Source: Nissolia schottii | Taxonomy: Eukaryota; Streptophyta; Magnoliopsida; Fabales; Fabaceae | DNA length: 64,000 nucleotides | Reading direction: 5' to 3' | Assembly (NCBI GenBank): GCA_003254905.1 | Contig: QANU01000323.1 | Span: 252,787 to 316,786 of the forward strand | Shown here: positions 33,001 through 44,454 of the stretch, piece after piece | How positions within the stretch are numbered: the stretch's first letter is position 1 | Layout: every line of letters begins with the position of its first letter | Made by a program: the position numbers and the translations under genes | The notes under the pieces: model-generated | What the model was told of the DNA's origin: nothing | The model's input: only the letters and a program-made list of their open reading frames with translations | The model's database searches: none

Positions 33001-34091
33001 GCAATTTGGGGGGCAGCATCCTGGTGGTATGGGAGTTCCAGCTGTTGGCATGGCATTCCCTGGATATGTTGGTCAGCCTCACGGTGGTATAGGAAACTCT
33101 GAAATGACGTGGTATGGATACAAACTTCTGAATTTCATTCAGAGTTAAATAATGTTTTTGAGTCTTTGTCATGGTGGCAATCTCCCTCTATCTCTCTCTT
33201 GCACACATTTTCTCTATGAATAGTCTATCTGTCTGTCTGTTTGTATGTATGTATGTATATGTATAATGTATATGTCACAAATCATGAGAACCAATTTTTT
33301 TTCAACAATGTCTCATTTGTTGTTTAATGAGTACTCCATTTTTTAAAAGAAAATCTGTGGCAGTTCCCTTTGTATTTGAACTAGTAATAATTGCGTTCTT
33401 CTAGTAATAATTGCTTTCTTCTCTGGTTCAGGCTACCAGTCTTGGCTGGTGCTGCGGGAGCTTTAGGGGCTAGGTATTGTTCACCATACCTTGCCATTGA
33501 TGGTGCTTACCCTCGACAATCAGGACAGGCCTCTGCAATGGGTAATTCAAGGTTGGTGGAATGTATTTGATTTGATTGTATGTTATTTACCAGCACTTGC
33601 TCTTCAATGTTGATATAGCCTATTACTAGTCTCTTGATTCTTTTTCTGTTATGGAACCATTGCAGCAAGGAAAATAATAAAGCCAATAATAATGAATTGA
33701 AGCCACCACAGAGATCTGGTAAAACATTGATATTACTTTTTTTAGACATTGTTTACCTGTTGCCATTGGTTACTAACAACATCATTTGGGATTATCTGTC
33801 TGTAGAGGTTTTAAGTGAGGAGGTTGGACAACGGCAGAATAAGCCCCGAAGGTAAGTTGGATTGGAAAACCATCATTTTGTAGTTTAACTTTTTATTTTG
33901 ATTGTGGTTAAGAATTGTACTACACTACTACTGCTTCTTCTATGATCATTTTCTTTGGTTTCTAGGGTTGTTTGTTGGGAAGTTGTGAATGCACATCTTG
34001 TTCATTATTGACGCAATTGTGTATTAGGTATATAATTTCACAATGAATGTTGGTTTTGCGCAGATATTCAGAGATGGATTTTGGTCAGTGA
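30076..34091 (+). CDS. MLN51: MLN51/CASC3/Barentsz-like exon junction complex subunit, 9 exons
   Basis: MLN51 binds eIF4A3 in the exon junction complex (EJC), clamping it on spliced mRNA and helping localisation, translation and nonsense-mediated decay (NMD). Exons: 30076-30581, 31362-31464, 31542-31780, 31888-32708, 32997-33111, 33432-33551, 33666-33718, 33806-33851, 34064-34091. Total 2031 nt, 676 aa, with all phases consistent. The N terminus is strongly acidic with a Glu-rich run (residues about 70-105). The Btz domain spans residues about 145-205: PFAVPTAGAFYMHDDRF, then a basic stretch across the exon 1/2 junction, GGRRLWESKDDRKWGHDKFE and LTSQERHYQE. Then come RGG-like basic sequence and a long Ser/Gln/Pro-rich disordered tail ending YSEMDFGQ. 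ATG 30076 is chosen because the in-frame sequence just upstream (GTG TTG CAA TTG) has no ATG and resembles leader. Intron 1 holds a MITE. Confidence 0.93.
30887..31146. mobile_element. Mutator-type foldback MITE in MLN51 intron 1
   Basis: The ends are GGATTAATACCCTATTTG (left) and CAAATAGGGTATTAACCC (right), with arms of about 80 bp. For example, CCCTCAACTTAAAAAAGT pairs with ACTTTTTTAAGTTGAGGC. The flanks AAAAACTAA (30878-30886) and AAAAATTAA (31147-31155) match at 8 of 9 positions, consistent with a 9-bp target duplication typical of Mutator-type elements. There is no coding content. A related half-copy lies at about 54575-54690. Confidence 0.85.
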
Positions 34092-35560
34092 AGTATTATG
34101 ATAGATATCCAGCTTGTTTGAAATAAGCAGAAAAAGGTTTGTTATTACCTAATTATATTTTCTCTGTTTTTCTATAATAGTTGTAATAATCTGAGTTTTG
34201 GTAATGTTGTTTTGCAGGCCTTCCCTCTAGCCCTTTGTTCTCCGGATTTTGATCTGGAGCACTTTGGGCCGCAATAAGTTTCAAGGTTTCTTAGGTAATC
34301 TACTGAACTTGTATTCTTCTTGAGATTTTTTGCAAGTTATTGTCCGTTTGTGAGGTGTCCTCCCAAATTTGATTATTGGATTACACCAATGGCATTTGAA
34401 AAATCTTCTTTGCTTTTTTTGTTTTGCCCCATCTTGCTCTTGGTTTTTGAAATAAATAAAACATATGGGAATAGGCGTTGCCTGTTGAAACGCACTTTTA
34501 GGTTTGCCTCCACTTTTTTCGTGCTGAAATTTATGAGGGTTTTTACCTTGGACTCATACATCTATTTCTTTTTTCTCCACCTCTCTTTCTTGCAGTTTTA
34601 TAACGCCTGCTCATGCTGTTCGCATTTCTGAAGTTATTGCGGCTTGACGGGTGGTAGTTTCTTGTTTAATTGTGTGGTAAGAGTTATCTTGAGCATAGTT
34701 AGTTGGGGTACCCTTATAATTGGTCTAGGAATAAGAAAAACTACTTCACACTAAGAAAAACTTGAATAATTTCTATGCACTGGTTGTATAAAACCACTTT
34801 ACACTCAATTAATAGTCCAATAGTACAAATTTAGGAAACTGCCAAATCATGACAAGTAGTTATCATAATGGATGGTTACTCCCTCAATTCCTTTTTATCT
34901 GTCACTTTGGGTATGCACTTGTATTAAGAAATTTAAAATTAAGAGTGCAGAATGATTTCCAGAGCAATTTTACTAGATTAACCTTATTTAATTTTTATAC
35001 TCTTAACTACTATGCTGACTACATTCTCCAATGAAGCTTAATTAGGGGCCAAATTGGATATTTAGTAATAAATGTTGCATAGAAAAGTGAGTGACAAATA
35101 TTTTGGACCAAATCTTTTTGCCTAAGTGACAGATAAAAAGCAACAGAGGGAGTAACCATCCATTATGATAACTACTTGTCATGATTTATCTCTTTCGTAA
35201 ATTTCAATTGGCTGACAGCATATCAGTGCATTGAAATTAGTCTTTATTTAATCAGTACCATTAGAGTTGATCACTTGATCTAAAAAAGAACTGACATTTG
35301 TTGGCTCCTTTCCAGGTTTTTCTTGCGGTTTGGTTGTGTAGCAAAAGCTTGCGAGAAACATAGTCAGGCTTCTCTAGAACTATCGATATAGAAGGGAAAA
35401 AAAAAAAAAAATGCCACGAGTATTGTGCTGCTGCTGTGATTGCATCATGGAGTTCAATATGTTATCTCATGTAAATTGGTTGCTCAAGATGGATTTTAAT
35501 TTGTGTTTCAAGTTCAATTTTTAACTGAATGGTTTTGTTTCTAAGTTTTCTTTCTCCTAC
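34092..35560 (+). other. MLN51 3'UTR with probable introns
   Basis: After the TGA at 34089-34091 there is a donor at 34137 (AAAAAG|GTTTGT) and an acceptor ending at 34217 (TGTTTTGCAG|GCC). A second donor lies near 34295 (CTTAG|GTAATC), with acceptors near 34596 (CTTTCTTGCAG) or 35315 (CTCCTTTCCAG). Sequence after 35316 looks like a terminal exon and ATGAATAAAAT follows at about 35638. The second junction would lie about 122 nt of spliced RNA after the stop codon. These are predictions from splice-site appearance only. Confidence 0.5.
34844..35187. mobile_element. Stowaway-like MITE embedded in a longer inverted repeat
   Basis: The inner element begins CTCCCTCAATTCC and ends CAACAGAGGGAG, each flanked by TA, as in Tc1/mariner (Stowaway) MITEs. 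Unusually, complementarity continues outside the TA. The stretch AAATCATGACAAGTAG then TTATCATAATGGATGG on the left pairs with CCATCCATTATGATAA then CTACTTGTCATGATTT on the right. The whole foldback is about 344 bp and lies in the putative last 3'UTR intron of the MLN51 gene. Confidence 0.85.
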
Positions 35561-38021
35561 TATTATCATTATTATTATTATGACTTGAGAGACCACAGTT
35601 TGGTAGCTACAGACTACAGTTATCTTGTATTATCAGAATGAATAAAATATTATTATTGTTACTAATGGATTGCTGTTGTTATGACTTGAGACGCAATGCT
35701 GCTCCATGCAGATGAATGCTTTGTATTATTTGGTTCTGTTGCCTATCTTAGTGTGATTTTGTCAAACATGTTCAAATGAGTTAAACTTCAATTAATTACT
35801 CTTCAGATTGTGTGGAAGTGTTAGTATATAGTGAAATCCAGACATGATTGTTTTTTGTCCTCATTTGATAATTGAGACTTTGTGCTGACACACATTCATT
35901 TGTCATTGGATGAGATTTCCTTGAAATGTGGATTCCATTGAAAACTCATAATTTTCTTGCTATGGTGTTGTTGGATGTTTGTTGGCACAATGTTTCATAT
36001 CAAAATGATCATAAATAACACAATTCTATTCGTAGTGGTTATTTTTGAAAGCAGCTTTTGATGAGCTTGTAGATCACATTCTAATTGACAAGATGAATAA
36101 TACAAGATTATTTTGTGTGTATGATGTGTACGGAGTCAGACAATTTTAGACACCATGAAATGATGCAACTGCTGCAATAACGATAGAAGTTAGTGTTACA
36201 AGATTGGTTGGTTTTGAATGAAATTATAGTTTGCGAGTTTTTTTGGGACGAAGTTAGGTATTAAATTCATAGTTTTCTTGTAGAGTTGTATAAACAAAAA
36301 GGAGTATCTACGTTGATTCCTCTACAGTAATTGAGATTTAAGGGTAAAAGCACTAGCGTCTAAACCATTATTGTGTTTAGTTGAGCTAACCATAGAAATA
36401 ATTTCACCAACACTTTGCGAGCTGGTAGGTGGTGGAAAGTAAATTGTTACTACACTACTCTCTGACAAAAATACAACATAGAATTGGACAAAGACGTTTT
36501 GCTAATTTTTAATTTTATTTTGTTCAATTGTTAAACTAGGTTCAGGCTTAAATGTTCAAGCCTATATTTGGTGCATGATGCACCAAGTAAAATAAAAAAA
36601 AATGGGTCTACAATAATTACCAAGGCCATATTAGTAATTCAACCAAACTCATCTCCACACTTTTCTCTCACTTCTCCCTCCACCTTCTCTGGTTCTCACC
36701 TCCCTAAACCACCACTAACACCTAAAGCTCATGTCCAGATCCGAAATCCTCCGATGTCATGGCCGTTGTTGCCGCTCAACATGACGCTTCGGAGTCACGA
36801 TGCCATTGAAATCGGCGAGGTGAAGGTGAGGTAGATTTAGAGGCCGCAACGGTAGAAGTCGAGGTCGCCCACAGCAGAGGTTCTACAGATCCGGGCGATT
36901 TTTTATCTGCGCCAAAGGTTAGGGCCACAACACCAACCACACCCAACCCATTGCACCAAACGCGCACGAACCCACACCACCATGGTCATTGCTCCTTCAA
37001 CCTTCGAACCCTCCCACGCGTTGCCTAGCTGCACCTGCCTTGCAAGACATTGTTCTCTGCCATAAATGATGGGGTCTTTTGCTACTACTGCATGTACTAG
37101 AGAAAGAAACCTCATTTTCCCCTTTGTTGATGTTGATTTTGTAGGATAAAACTATAAAGTTCATATCTTTCTATAAATTTTCATTATTTTTTTCCCTTTG
37201 TTAGTCTTACAAATTTCACCAAAATATTTGATTTTTGTGGGTTGTTGTGGTTGGTTGGGGGAGGGGTTGTTTTTTTTCTTTTACAGGAGGAGGTTGGGGA
37301 GGACTTTAGGAGCTAGCAGTGGCGCGTTGCCACGGTATAGAAGGGGTTGTTTTTTTTAATTTCTTTTATTTTGTGGCGGAACGGGTGGTGGCAGGAGGAC
37401 GTTGGGGCAGGGGTTGTTTGAGAGATACCATGGATGAGGACAAATTTAAAAGAGTTTAGCCACGTTTCAAAAGTGCAACAAATATAAATGGATCATCGTA
37501 CACTTGGTGCATCACAAAATGAAAGTTTAGGGTGCATCTAAACCTTATCCGTTAAACTATATACGGATAATAGAAATTTTTAAATAAGTTATAAGCTTCG
37601 AGCTTATATGAGGTTGAATAGAATCAAACACCCATACCATTTACTTCATCCCCTTCTCCATGCCAAGGTTTAAAATATGTAAATGGAGTCATATTATTTT
37701 TAATTATGTTATAAATTAATACTTTTGGCAGAAGCTTTCGATTATTGATGGGTAATTAATAATATTATATTATTTAAAATATAATTAGAAAATAAAAAAA
37801 AAATTCCTTCGTAGCAACTTGCATAGCATGAAATAATAAAACTAATAACATTGAAATTAAAGGAAAAAAAAATTATAATAACCTAGACCATGACGCATCC
37901 CAGCTTGTCTGTGCACGAAAGCTGTTAGAGGGCCCCACATATATAGCTAACTCAATAATTAATGCCTTGCTTCGGACAAAAGGAAGACAACGATATTCGT
38001 TGACCAACCAACCGCTAACAC
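35561..38021. other. Intergenic region with a possible uncharacterised insertion
   Basis: No gene is supported. About 36560-37540 differs from its surroundings: GTTTAGTT-type AT-rich DNA gives way to locally GC-rich sequence (36720-37060). The stretch starts near TTTGGTGCATGATGCACC and ends near CACTTGGTGCATCACAAAA. This may be an unclassified non-autonomous element carrying gene fragments. AGGGGTTGTTTTTTT occurs twice (about 37262 and 37347). Confidence 0.45.
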
Positions 38022-38405
38022 GTGCTCCTCACGTGCATCCCCTCCCTCCTTTCGCGCTTTTCTTCTTCTTCCACTCATCTGTTTGTTCAACACACTCTTG
38101 CAAGTGATCAAAGAATCATCACTGACCCCTCAAAAAGTCAAAATCACTCCTGTTCCTTGCACAATCACCACCAACAAATCCATTTTGTAATGCATGCTCT
38201 TTTAACCCCAATCTCTTGTTTCTTTCTTAATAAAAAATATACCTTTTTTTTTCTTCCTTTCTTTATTTCAATGCTCTTTCTTTTTTCATTGATAGAGTTA
38301 ATTTCTTACACATGTTAGGATAGAAGAAGCAATGTTGCTGAGAGGAATTACACCAAAAAGGGAACAAATTTTCATGTGGGTGTGTTCCATTTCCAAGCTT
38401 CTTTG

Positions 38406-41400
38406 ATGGAGGATTTCAACAACAACAACATTGGAGAATTTCAAGCAAATTCAATTGGTAAAAAAATTTCATCTACTTTGAAATCTATGTTATCTGGAAG
38501 ATCAACACCACAGAACTCTCCTTCGTTTCGGCGATTGCATTCTAGCTCAACACCAAGAAGAGAAATCAGCAAGGGTAGTAGTATTGTTGGTTTTGGTGGT
38601 GGTGGCGGCGGCAGCGGCGGCGCGCAATGGTTTCGGGGGAACCGGTTACTCTTTTGGCTGTTTCTGATTACCCTTTGGGCATACCTTGGTTTCTTTGTTC
38701 AGTCAAAGTGGGCCCATGGTGATAAGGCAGAGGAATTCTCAGGGTTTGGAGGAAGCAGGGCAACAGACTCTGGTTCAAAACAGATTCTTCGGCATCAAGA
38801 TTCGGTTTCTGGCGAGAGGGTTGTGATATCGGATGTCGAGAATGGGATAGTTGGGAATGATTTTGGGTTGGGGTTTGGTGAAAGTACAATGCATGTGTCT
38901 TTGGCCAGGAAAGAAAATGGTTTTCGATTTCAGTATCCAAAAGCTAGCTCAAGGAAGAGGATCAGACGGCGCGGTAAGAGGAAGCGAAGGCCGAGAGGTG
39001 AGGGAATCGGTATGGAGCCAGAGATTCCTAGGGCTAATAGTACCTTTGGATTCCTTGTTGGTCCATTTGGTTCAATTGAGGATAGGATTCTGCAATGGAG
39101 CCATGAGGAGCATGGTTTCGGACACTGCGATGGCCAGGGGGAATTCGCACGCATTGTTCGGTTGAGGAGATTTGTACTGATTTTCCATGAGCTCTCTATG
39201 ACTGGAGCTCCTCTGTCAATGATGGAGTTGGCAACAGAGCTTTCGAGCTGCGGGGCCGGTGTTTCGGCTGTGGTGCTTAGCAAGAAGGGTGGTTTGATGG
39301 AAGAGCTCACCAGGAGGCGAATCAATGTGGTTGAAGACAAGGCAGATCTCAGCTTCAGAGCCGCTATGAAGGCTGATCTAGTCGTTGCTGGATCGGCTGT
39401 CTGTGCGTCGTGGATCGGTATGAACAGATCGGTAAAGTTTCCTTGTGCTGTAAGTTTTATTATAGTTCTTAGAATTAGGATCCTCTAAAGTGAGAAAGTG
39501 AATGGTCATGAACGCTTGGATCAATATATTGCATTCTGTGTGGGTCCCATCAAATGATTCGAGGACGGATAATCTCTCACTTTCTCACGTTAAAAAGGAT
39601 TTCACTTTAGAGGATCAATGAAGAACTAGCATTAATTTCTAGTTCCTAATTATTGTTACTTAAACATTACACAGGTTCTGCATAGGAATGATTAGAAACT
39701 TGAATGATAGGCTTATGAGGACCTCACTTTTCTGCATACTTAATTGCAACAATGTCAGAGAGTTAATTTCTTATCTTGTTACTAAAATTATTGGTTTAGG
39801 GCTTTAATTTCATATATCATATCATGCAGTGTACTTAAAACTGATGTCAACTTCAAAATGTGCCTTTCTCTTGTATTTGATAGAAAAAAGTCTAAAGATT
39901 ATAGCCTTTGAGGTATGCTTATAACTTAATTCTCAGATCTTCTACCATTATGAAGTCGAAAATTTGATATATATCATGTCGTATTTTATGAGTACTAGTC
40001 ACCAAGAGTTTGCCATTATGCATGTACTAATTGAACACCATTGTCTTGCATGTTTCTAGAACAATATATTGATCATTTTCCGGCTGGTGCGAGTCGAGTT
40101 GTTTGGTGGATTATGGAAAACCGGCGAGAGTACTTCGACCGATCCAAGGCGGTCTTGCATAGAGTGAAGACATTGCTTTTTCTCTCAGAATCGCAATCTA
40201 AGCAATGGCAGAAATGGTGTGAAGAAGAAAGCCTAAAACTGAGATCACAGCCTGCACTTATTCCATTGTCTGTCAATGAGGAACTCGCTTTTGTAGCCGA
40301 ATTTCCCTCCACACTTAGTACTCCATCGTCCTTTGGCGCCAAGAAAATGGCCGAGAAGCGGAAGTTATTGCGAGATTCAGTCCGAAGGGAAATGGGATTG
40401 ACTGATAATGACATGCTTGTGATATCTCTGAGTAGCATCAACCCTGGCAAAGGACAGTTATTGCTTCTTAAATCGGCGAGCTCAATAGCAGAGGAACACA
40501 AACCGTTGCAAGATGATAAGGAAAAGAGAAGTTCATCTTCTGATATAGGAGACTACCTATCTTCCCTGGATAGAAGGAATCATATCAGAAAGTTGTTGCT
40601 AATGCTGAAGGATGGCACCGTAGAATCGAATGATATCTCAATCAATTCTTTGAACAGGTTAGATGATGTTACATATATAATTGTGTTAGTTAATGATTAT
40701 TTTGAGACAGTTAATAATAAGAAACTTTACATTGTCAGTGTACAACAATTAAATTCACAAGTCACAAAGAGTTTAATTAGTTATAATAAATGTGATTCGG
40801 TACTAGTTAGTTACTCTCTGATTTGGTATATTAGTGAGTCACATAAATGGCTTAATCAATCTACTCACCTTTCATCAATAGTAAAATTTTCAACACGTGA
40901 ATCCAAAAATTATAATATGGCTGTGTAATATCTTTGGTTTATACATTTCACTAATGATATATATACTTTATTGTACACAGAAGAATGGAAGTTTTGTCAC
41001 ACAGCAATGGAACAAAGGAACAATCTCTCAAGGTTCTAATTGGTTCTGTTGGATCTAAGAGTAACAAGGTGGAGTATGTTAAGGCTATTCGACATTTCTT
41101 AGCACAACATTCAAACTTGTCGAAGTCGGTTATGTGGACTCCGGCCACAACACGTGTCGCGGCACTTTACTCAGCTGCAGATGTTTATGTCATAAACTCT
41201 CAGGTAAATAATGCTCAAATTGTTTACTAAGTGGTGTACTATAATTTCCTAGTACGAACGGAAATCTTTTAGGGCCTTTTTGGTAACTTTCTCTGTTTCA
41301 TTCACAAAATCCTAAAATCAGGAGGAAATAAAATGTAAACAATGCGACAACTTTGTAATTAAACTTGAAAACAGAAAATGATAGTTTAAGGTATCTGTAT

Positions 41401-42242
41401 TTCAACCTAACCTATTCAATTTTCATTATTACCAGTAAAATATAAGATTAGTGCATATTGTAAATCAAAGAAATTGTTGTGACTAGCAAGGAGTTCTGTT
41501 TTCTGTTTTCTGTTCTGGTTTTCATTCAATCTGCAAAGGAAAAAATGCATTGCATTTAGTAACTAGGATAGAATTGCTAGAGTCATTGCTAATATGCACA
41601 ATGGTGAACAGGGATTGGGAGAAACATTCGGACGGGTGACCATAGAAGCGATGGCGTTTGGACTTCCGGTACGACCAACAACTTGTTTTTTTTTCCATGG
41701 TTTATCTTAGCTTTTGCTTCTTTCTACTATTCAGCGAAACCGTGAAAGTAACCGATCATCTTTTAAGGTTTTAGGAAAATGTCAGTATCGGCTCAAGTTC
41801 ACAGAGAATCCTACACATGACAATACATTAACTAGTAGTTTTATAATATGGATTATTTATAACTTTAAGTCATGTTTGAATGGTTCATATGTTATTGTGT
41901 GTAGGGCTCACCGTGAAACTTACGCTATAGTAACATTGGTTTGTGTCTCTATTTGAATGTTGACAATTCTATTCCATGTAATCTTATGGAGTATAGGTGC
42001 TTGGAACAAATGCTGGGGGAACCCAAGAGATTGTAGAGCACAATGTGACCGGTCTTCTTCATCCCATCGGTCGTGAAGGGATTCGTGTCCTCGCTCGGAA
42101 TCTCCGGTTTTTGCTCGAAAGCCGATTGGCGAGGGAGCGAATGGGGAGAAATGGAAGGAGGAAGGTGGAGAGCATGTACTTGAAGCACCACATGTATAAC
42201 AAATTTGTAGAGGTTCTTGTGAGGTGCTTGAGAAGCAAATAA
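38406..42242 (+). CDS. Membrane-anchored GT4-family glycosyltransferase, 5 exons
   Basis: Exons are 38406-39417, 40060-40657, 40981-41203, 41612-41668 and 41997-42242, totalling 2136 nt (711 aa) with consistent phases. It resembles the plant GT4-type UDP-glycosyltransferase superfamily proteins of the At1g75420/At1g19710 group (recalled, not searched). Residues about 1-75 are a Ser/Gly-rich cytosolic tail. Residues about 82-101 are a single membrane helix (LLFWLFLITLWAYLGFFV), giving a type II topology as in Golgi enzymes. A basic linker (SSRKRIRRRGKRKRRPRG) follows, then the Rossmann-like GT-B N-domain (LIFHELSMTGAPLSMMELAT). The C-domain has SLSSINPGKGQLLLLKSA, then GETFGRVTIEAMAFGLPVLG and GGTQEIVEHNVTGLL, the nucleotide-sugar binding signature of GT4. 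The ATG is the first in frame after a non-coding leader. The sugar donor and acceptor are not known to me. Intron 1 carries a MITE. Confidence 0.88.
39477..39616. mobile_element. Short foldback MITE in glycosyltransferase intron 1
   Basis: The left end AGGATCCTCTAAAGTGAGAA pairs imperfectly with the right end TTTCACTTTAGAGGATC. A second pair lies inside, AGTGAGAAAGTGA against TCTCTCACTTTCTCAC. It is about 140 bp and non-coding. Target duplication not determined. Confidence 0.7.
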
Positions 42243-42924
42243 TTGCTTGGCGCTTGCAATACCGTCATTCTTTTATTCAATTCTCGTAAATGTAGTGAAT
42301 TCTTTTTCTACCGAAAATGTTAGCGTCCGTTTAGAATTAGTTTTCATTTCTGTTTTCAATATTTTTACTGTTTTTTTTTTAAGATCTTGTAAATGAAGAC
42401 GTGAAAACAATAAACAGAAATGAAAACCAAAATCGAACCAACCATAAGGAAAATCAACTGTGCTCAATTCCGCCCCTTTAAAACACGAGACTAACATCCA
42501 TGTTAGTTGGTTTCTAAAAAAATTCATAATATTCCACTAAATCACAATTACTTGTAAAAACTGTCCAATTTTTTGTCTTTCTAAAATACATTGGTTTCTA
42601 CTCTCTCTGTTCCGTACTCATTTTCTTTTCTCTTTTTTTTTTTTAGTGTTTCAAAATATCTGCTCATTTATAATATTTATATGTAATTATTTTTTTCCCA
42701 TTCATACCCTTAGGTACTGTGAAGCATTTGTTAGTACGGTAGATGTGAAGAGAGTAATAATTGTATTAAAAATAAAATTTTGTCTTTCTATGTAGAGATA
42801 ATTTTGTCAATTCATACTACTTTATACATTTACCAAGATGTTTTAAAATATTTGATCTTATGATATGCGTCACTTCTCTATGAAGGAAAAGTAAGATTAC
42901 TTATCAATTTCCATATTATAATAT

Positions 42925-43290
42925 TAATTAAGATGTAATTATCCTTGATTCTTCCAAAGTGAGAATTTTGTCATGAAGGTACAAGAAGCTCAATTTTTGA
43001 CGAACGTGTCATTGTAACTTCTAGACATGGCTAGAATTAATCTTAGAAAGTGTTGCATTATTAGTAATGAGCCTCCTCTAGAAAGGCAAGCCTTACTAAT
43101 TAAGTGCTGCTACCAAACCAAAATGCCATTCATTTTGAAAAGGCTCATACTTCTTTTGGAACGACTTAATAGGTAGGTTTATGTGAAGCATTATTTATAT
43201 TCCAGATTGCTCTAGACTTCAGATTACTTGAGTTTGGAAAAAGATTCATGTACATAGCAATATAGTTGAAACTTGTTAATAATAAAATTA
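42925..43290. repeat. Diverged direct repeat, copy A
   Basis: It shares with copy B the blocks GTGAGAATTTTGTCATGAAGG, GTGTCATTGTAACTT and TAGACATGGCTAGAAT. Further shared blocks are TTGCATTATTAGTA, TTCCATTCATTTTGAAAAGG-like sequence and CTTAATAGG, all in the same order and orientation. Its right end (CAATATAGTTGAAACTTGTTAATAA) matches sequence near 45205-45230. Confidence 0.8.
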
Positions 43291-43794
43291 AGAGTAAATA
43301 TCTTTCTAGTTTAATATTTTGAAATTGACGTTAATTTGGTAAAAAAAATTGATATCAATTTAATTGTAACAGTTTAAATTTTGACATTAATGTAGTCCAA
43401 CACTAATTATTTGAAAAAAAATTGATATCTAAAATGTCAATATAATATTAAATTAATGTCAAATTATAAATTATTAAAATTGAATTTACGTCAAAAAAAA
43501 ATATTGGACTAATTTATGTCAAATTCAAATTGTAAGGACAAGATTAATGTCAAAATTCCTTTTATAACCAAATTGATATCAAGTTCAAAATGTCATCAAA
43601 AGAGAAGGGGAACATAAAAAAATATATATCTAATTACAGCATTAAAAAAAAAAAACAAAAGAAGGGGAGAAGTGGAGAAAAGTAAAAAATTGAAAATCAA
43701 TCAAAATCAAAATAAGCCGGTTTTGTTTGGTTCTTATTTTATGAAAACCAATCGATTCGATATGATTTAAATTTTCAAAACCGAACTATTAATA

Positions 43795-43820
43795 TAATAT
43801 ATATATATATATATATATAA
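43795..43820. repeat. (AT)n microsatellite
   Basis: A run of about 12 AT dinucleotides in intergenic DNA. Confidence 0.85.
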
Positions 43821-44454
43821 GTAATTCATATATAATATTTTAATTTTTATTTAATAGTATGACTTTTGAAAAATAATTTAAATTTATAATTATATAATTT
43901 TATAAAAATACTAATAATTAATCTAATTTAATGAACAGAATAGATAATTTGTATATTCTATAAACATTTCAATAAAAAAAATAATAAATCCATCCAAAAC
44001 AAAATCAAAAATTGAAGTAATCCGAACTGATTTTAATTGGTTTTATTTAGTTCATTTATCCAATAATAATCAAATCAAACTGAATATAATAAAATAAAAT
44101 TTAGGTTGTTTGGCATATGCCTCATGGAGGAAATACCTTTTTCTTATTAAATTTATTTAATTTTGGAAACTTTTAAAATTAAATTCATCAAATTTTATCA
44201 TCATCTTATGTTCTATATAATGTTGATAAACTTCATTAGTTAAACTATTGAAAGAAACTTGTAAGAGATTTAAATATTTGTGAGCTATTTAAGTTTATGA
44301 TGCATTTTTTTTTCAAAAATTGTATTAAAAAATATTAATTTATTATATTAGATCATATAACACATCGAATATGACATATTCAATGACAAAATTTGATGAA
44401 TTTAAATCTCAAAATTATCAAAAATAAATAAATAATAGAAGAAGTTATTTAGCA

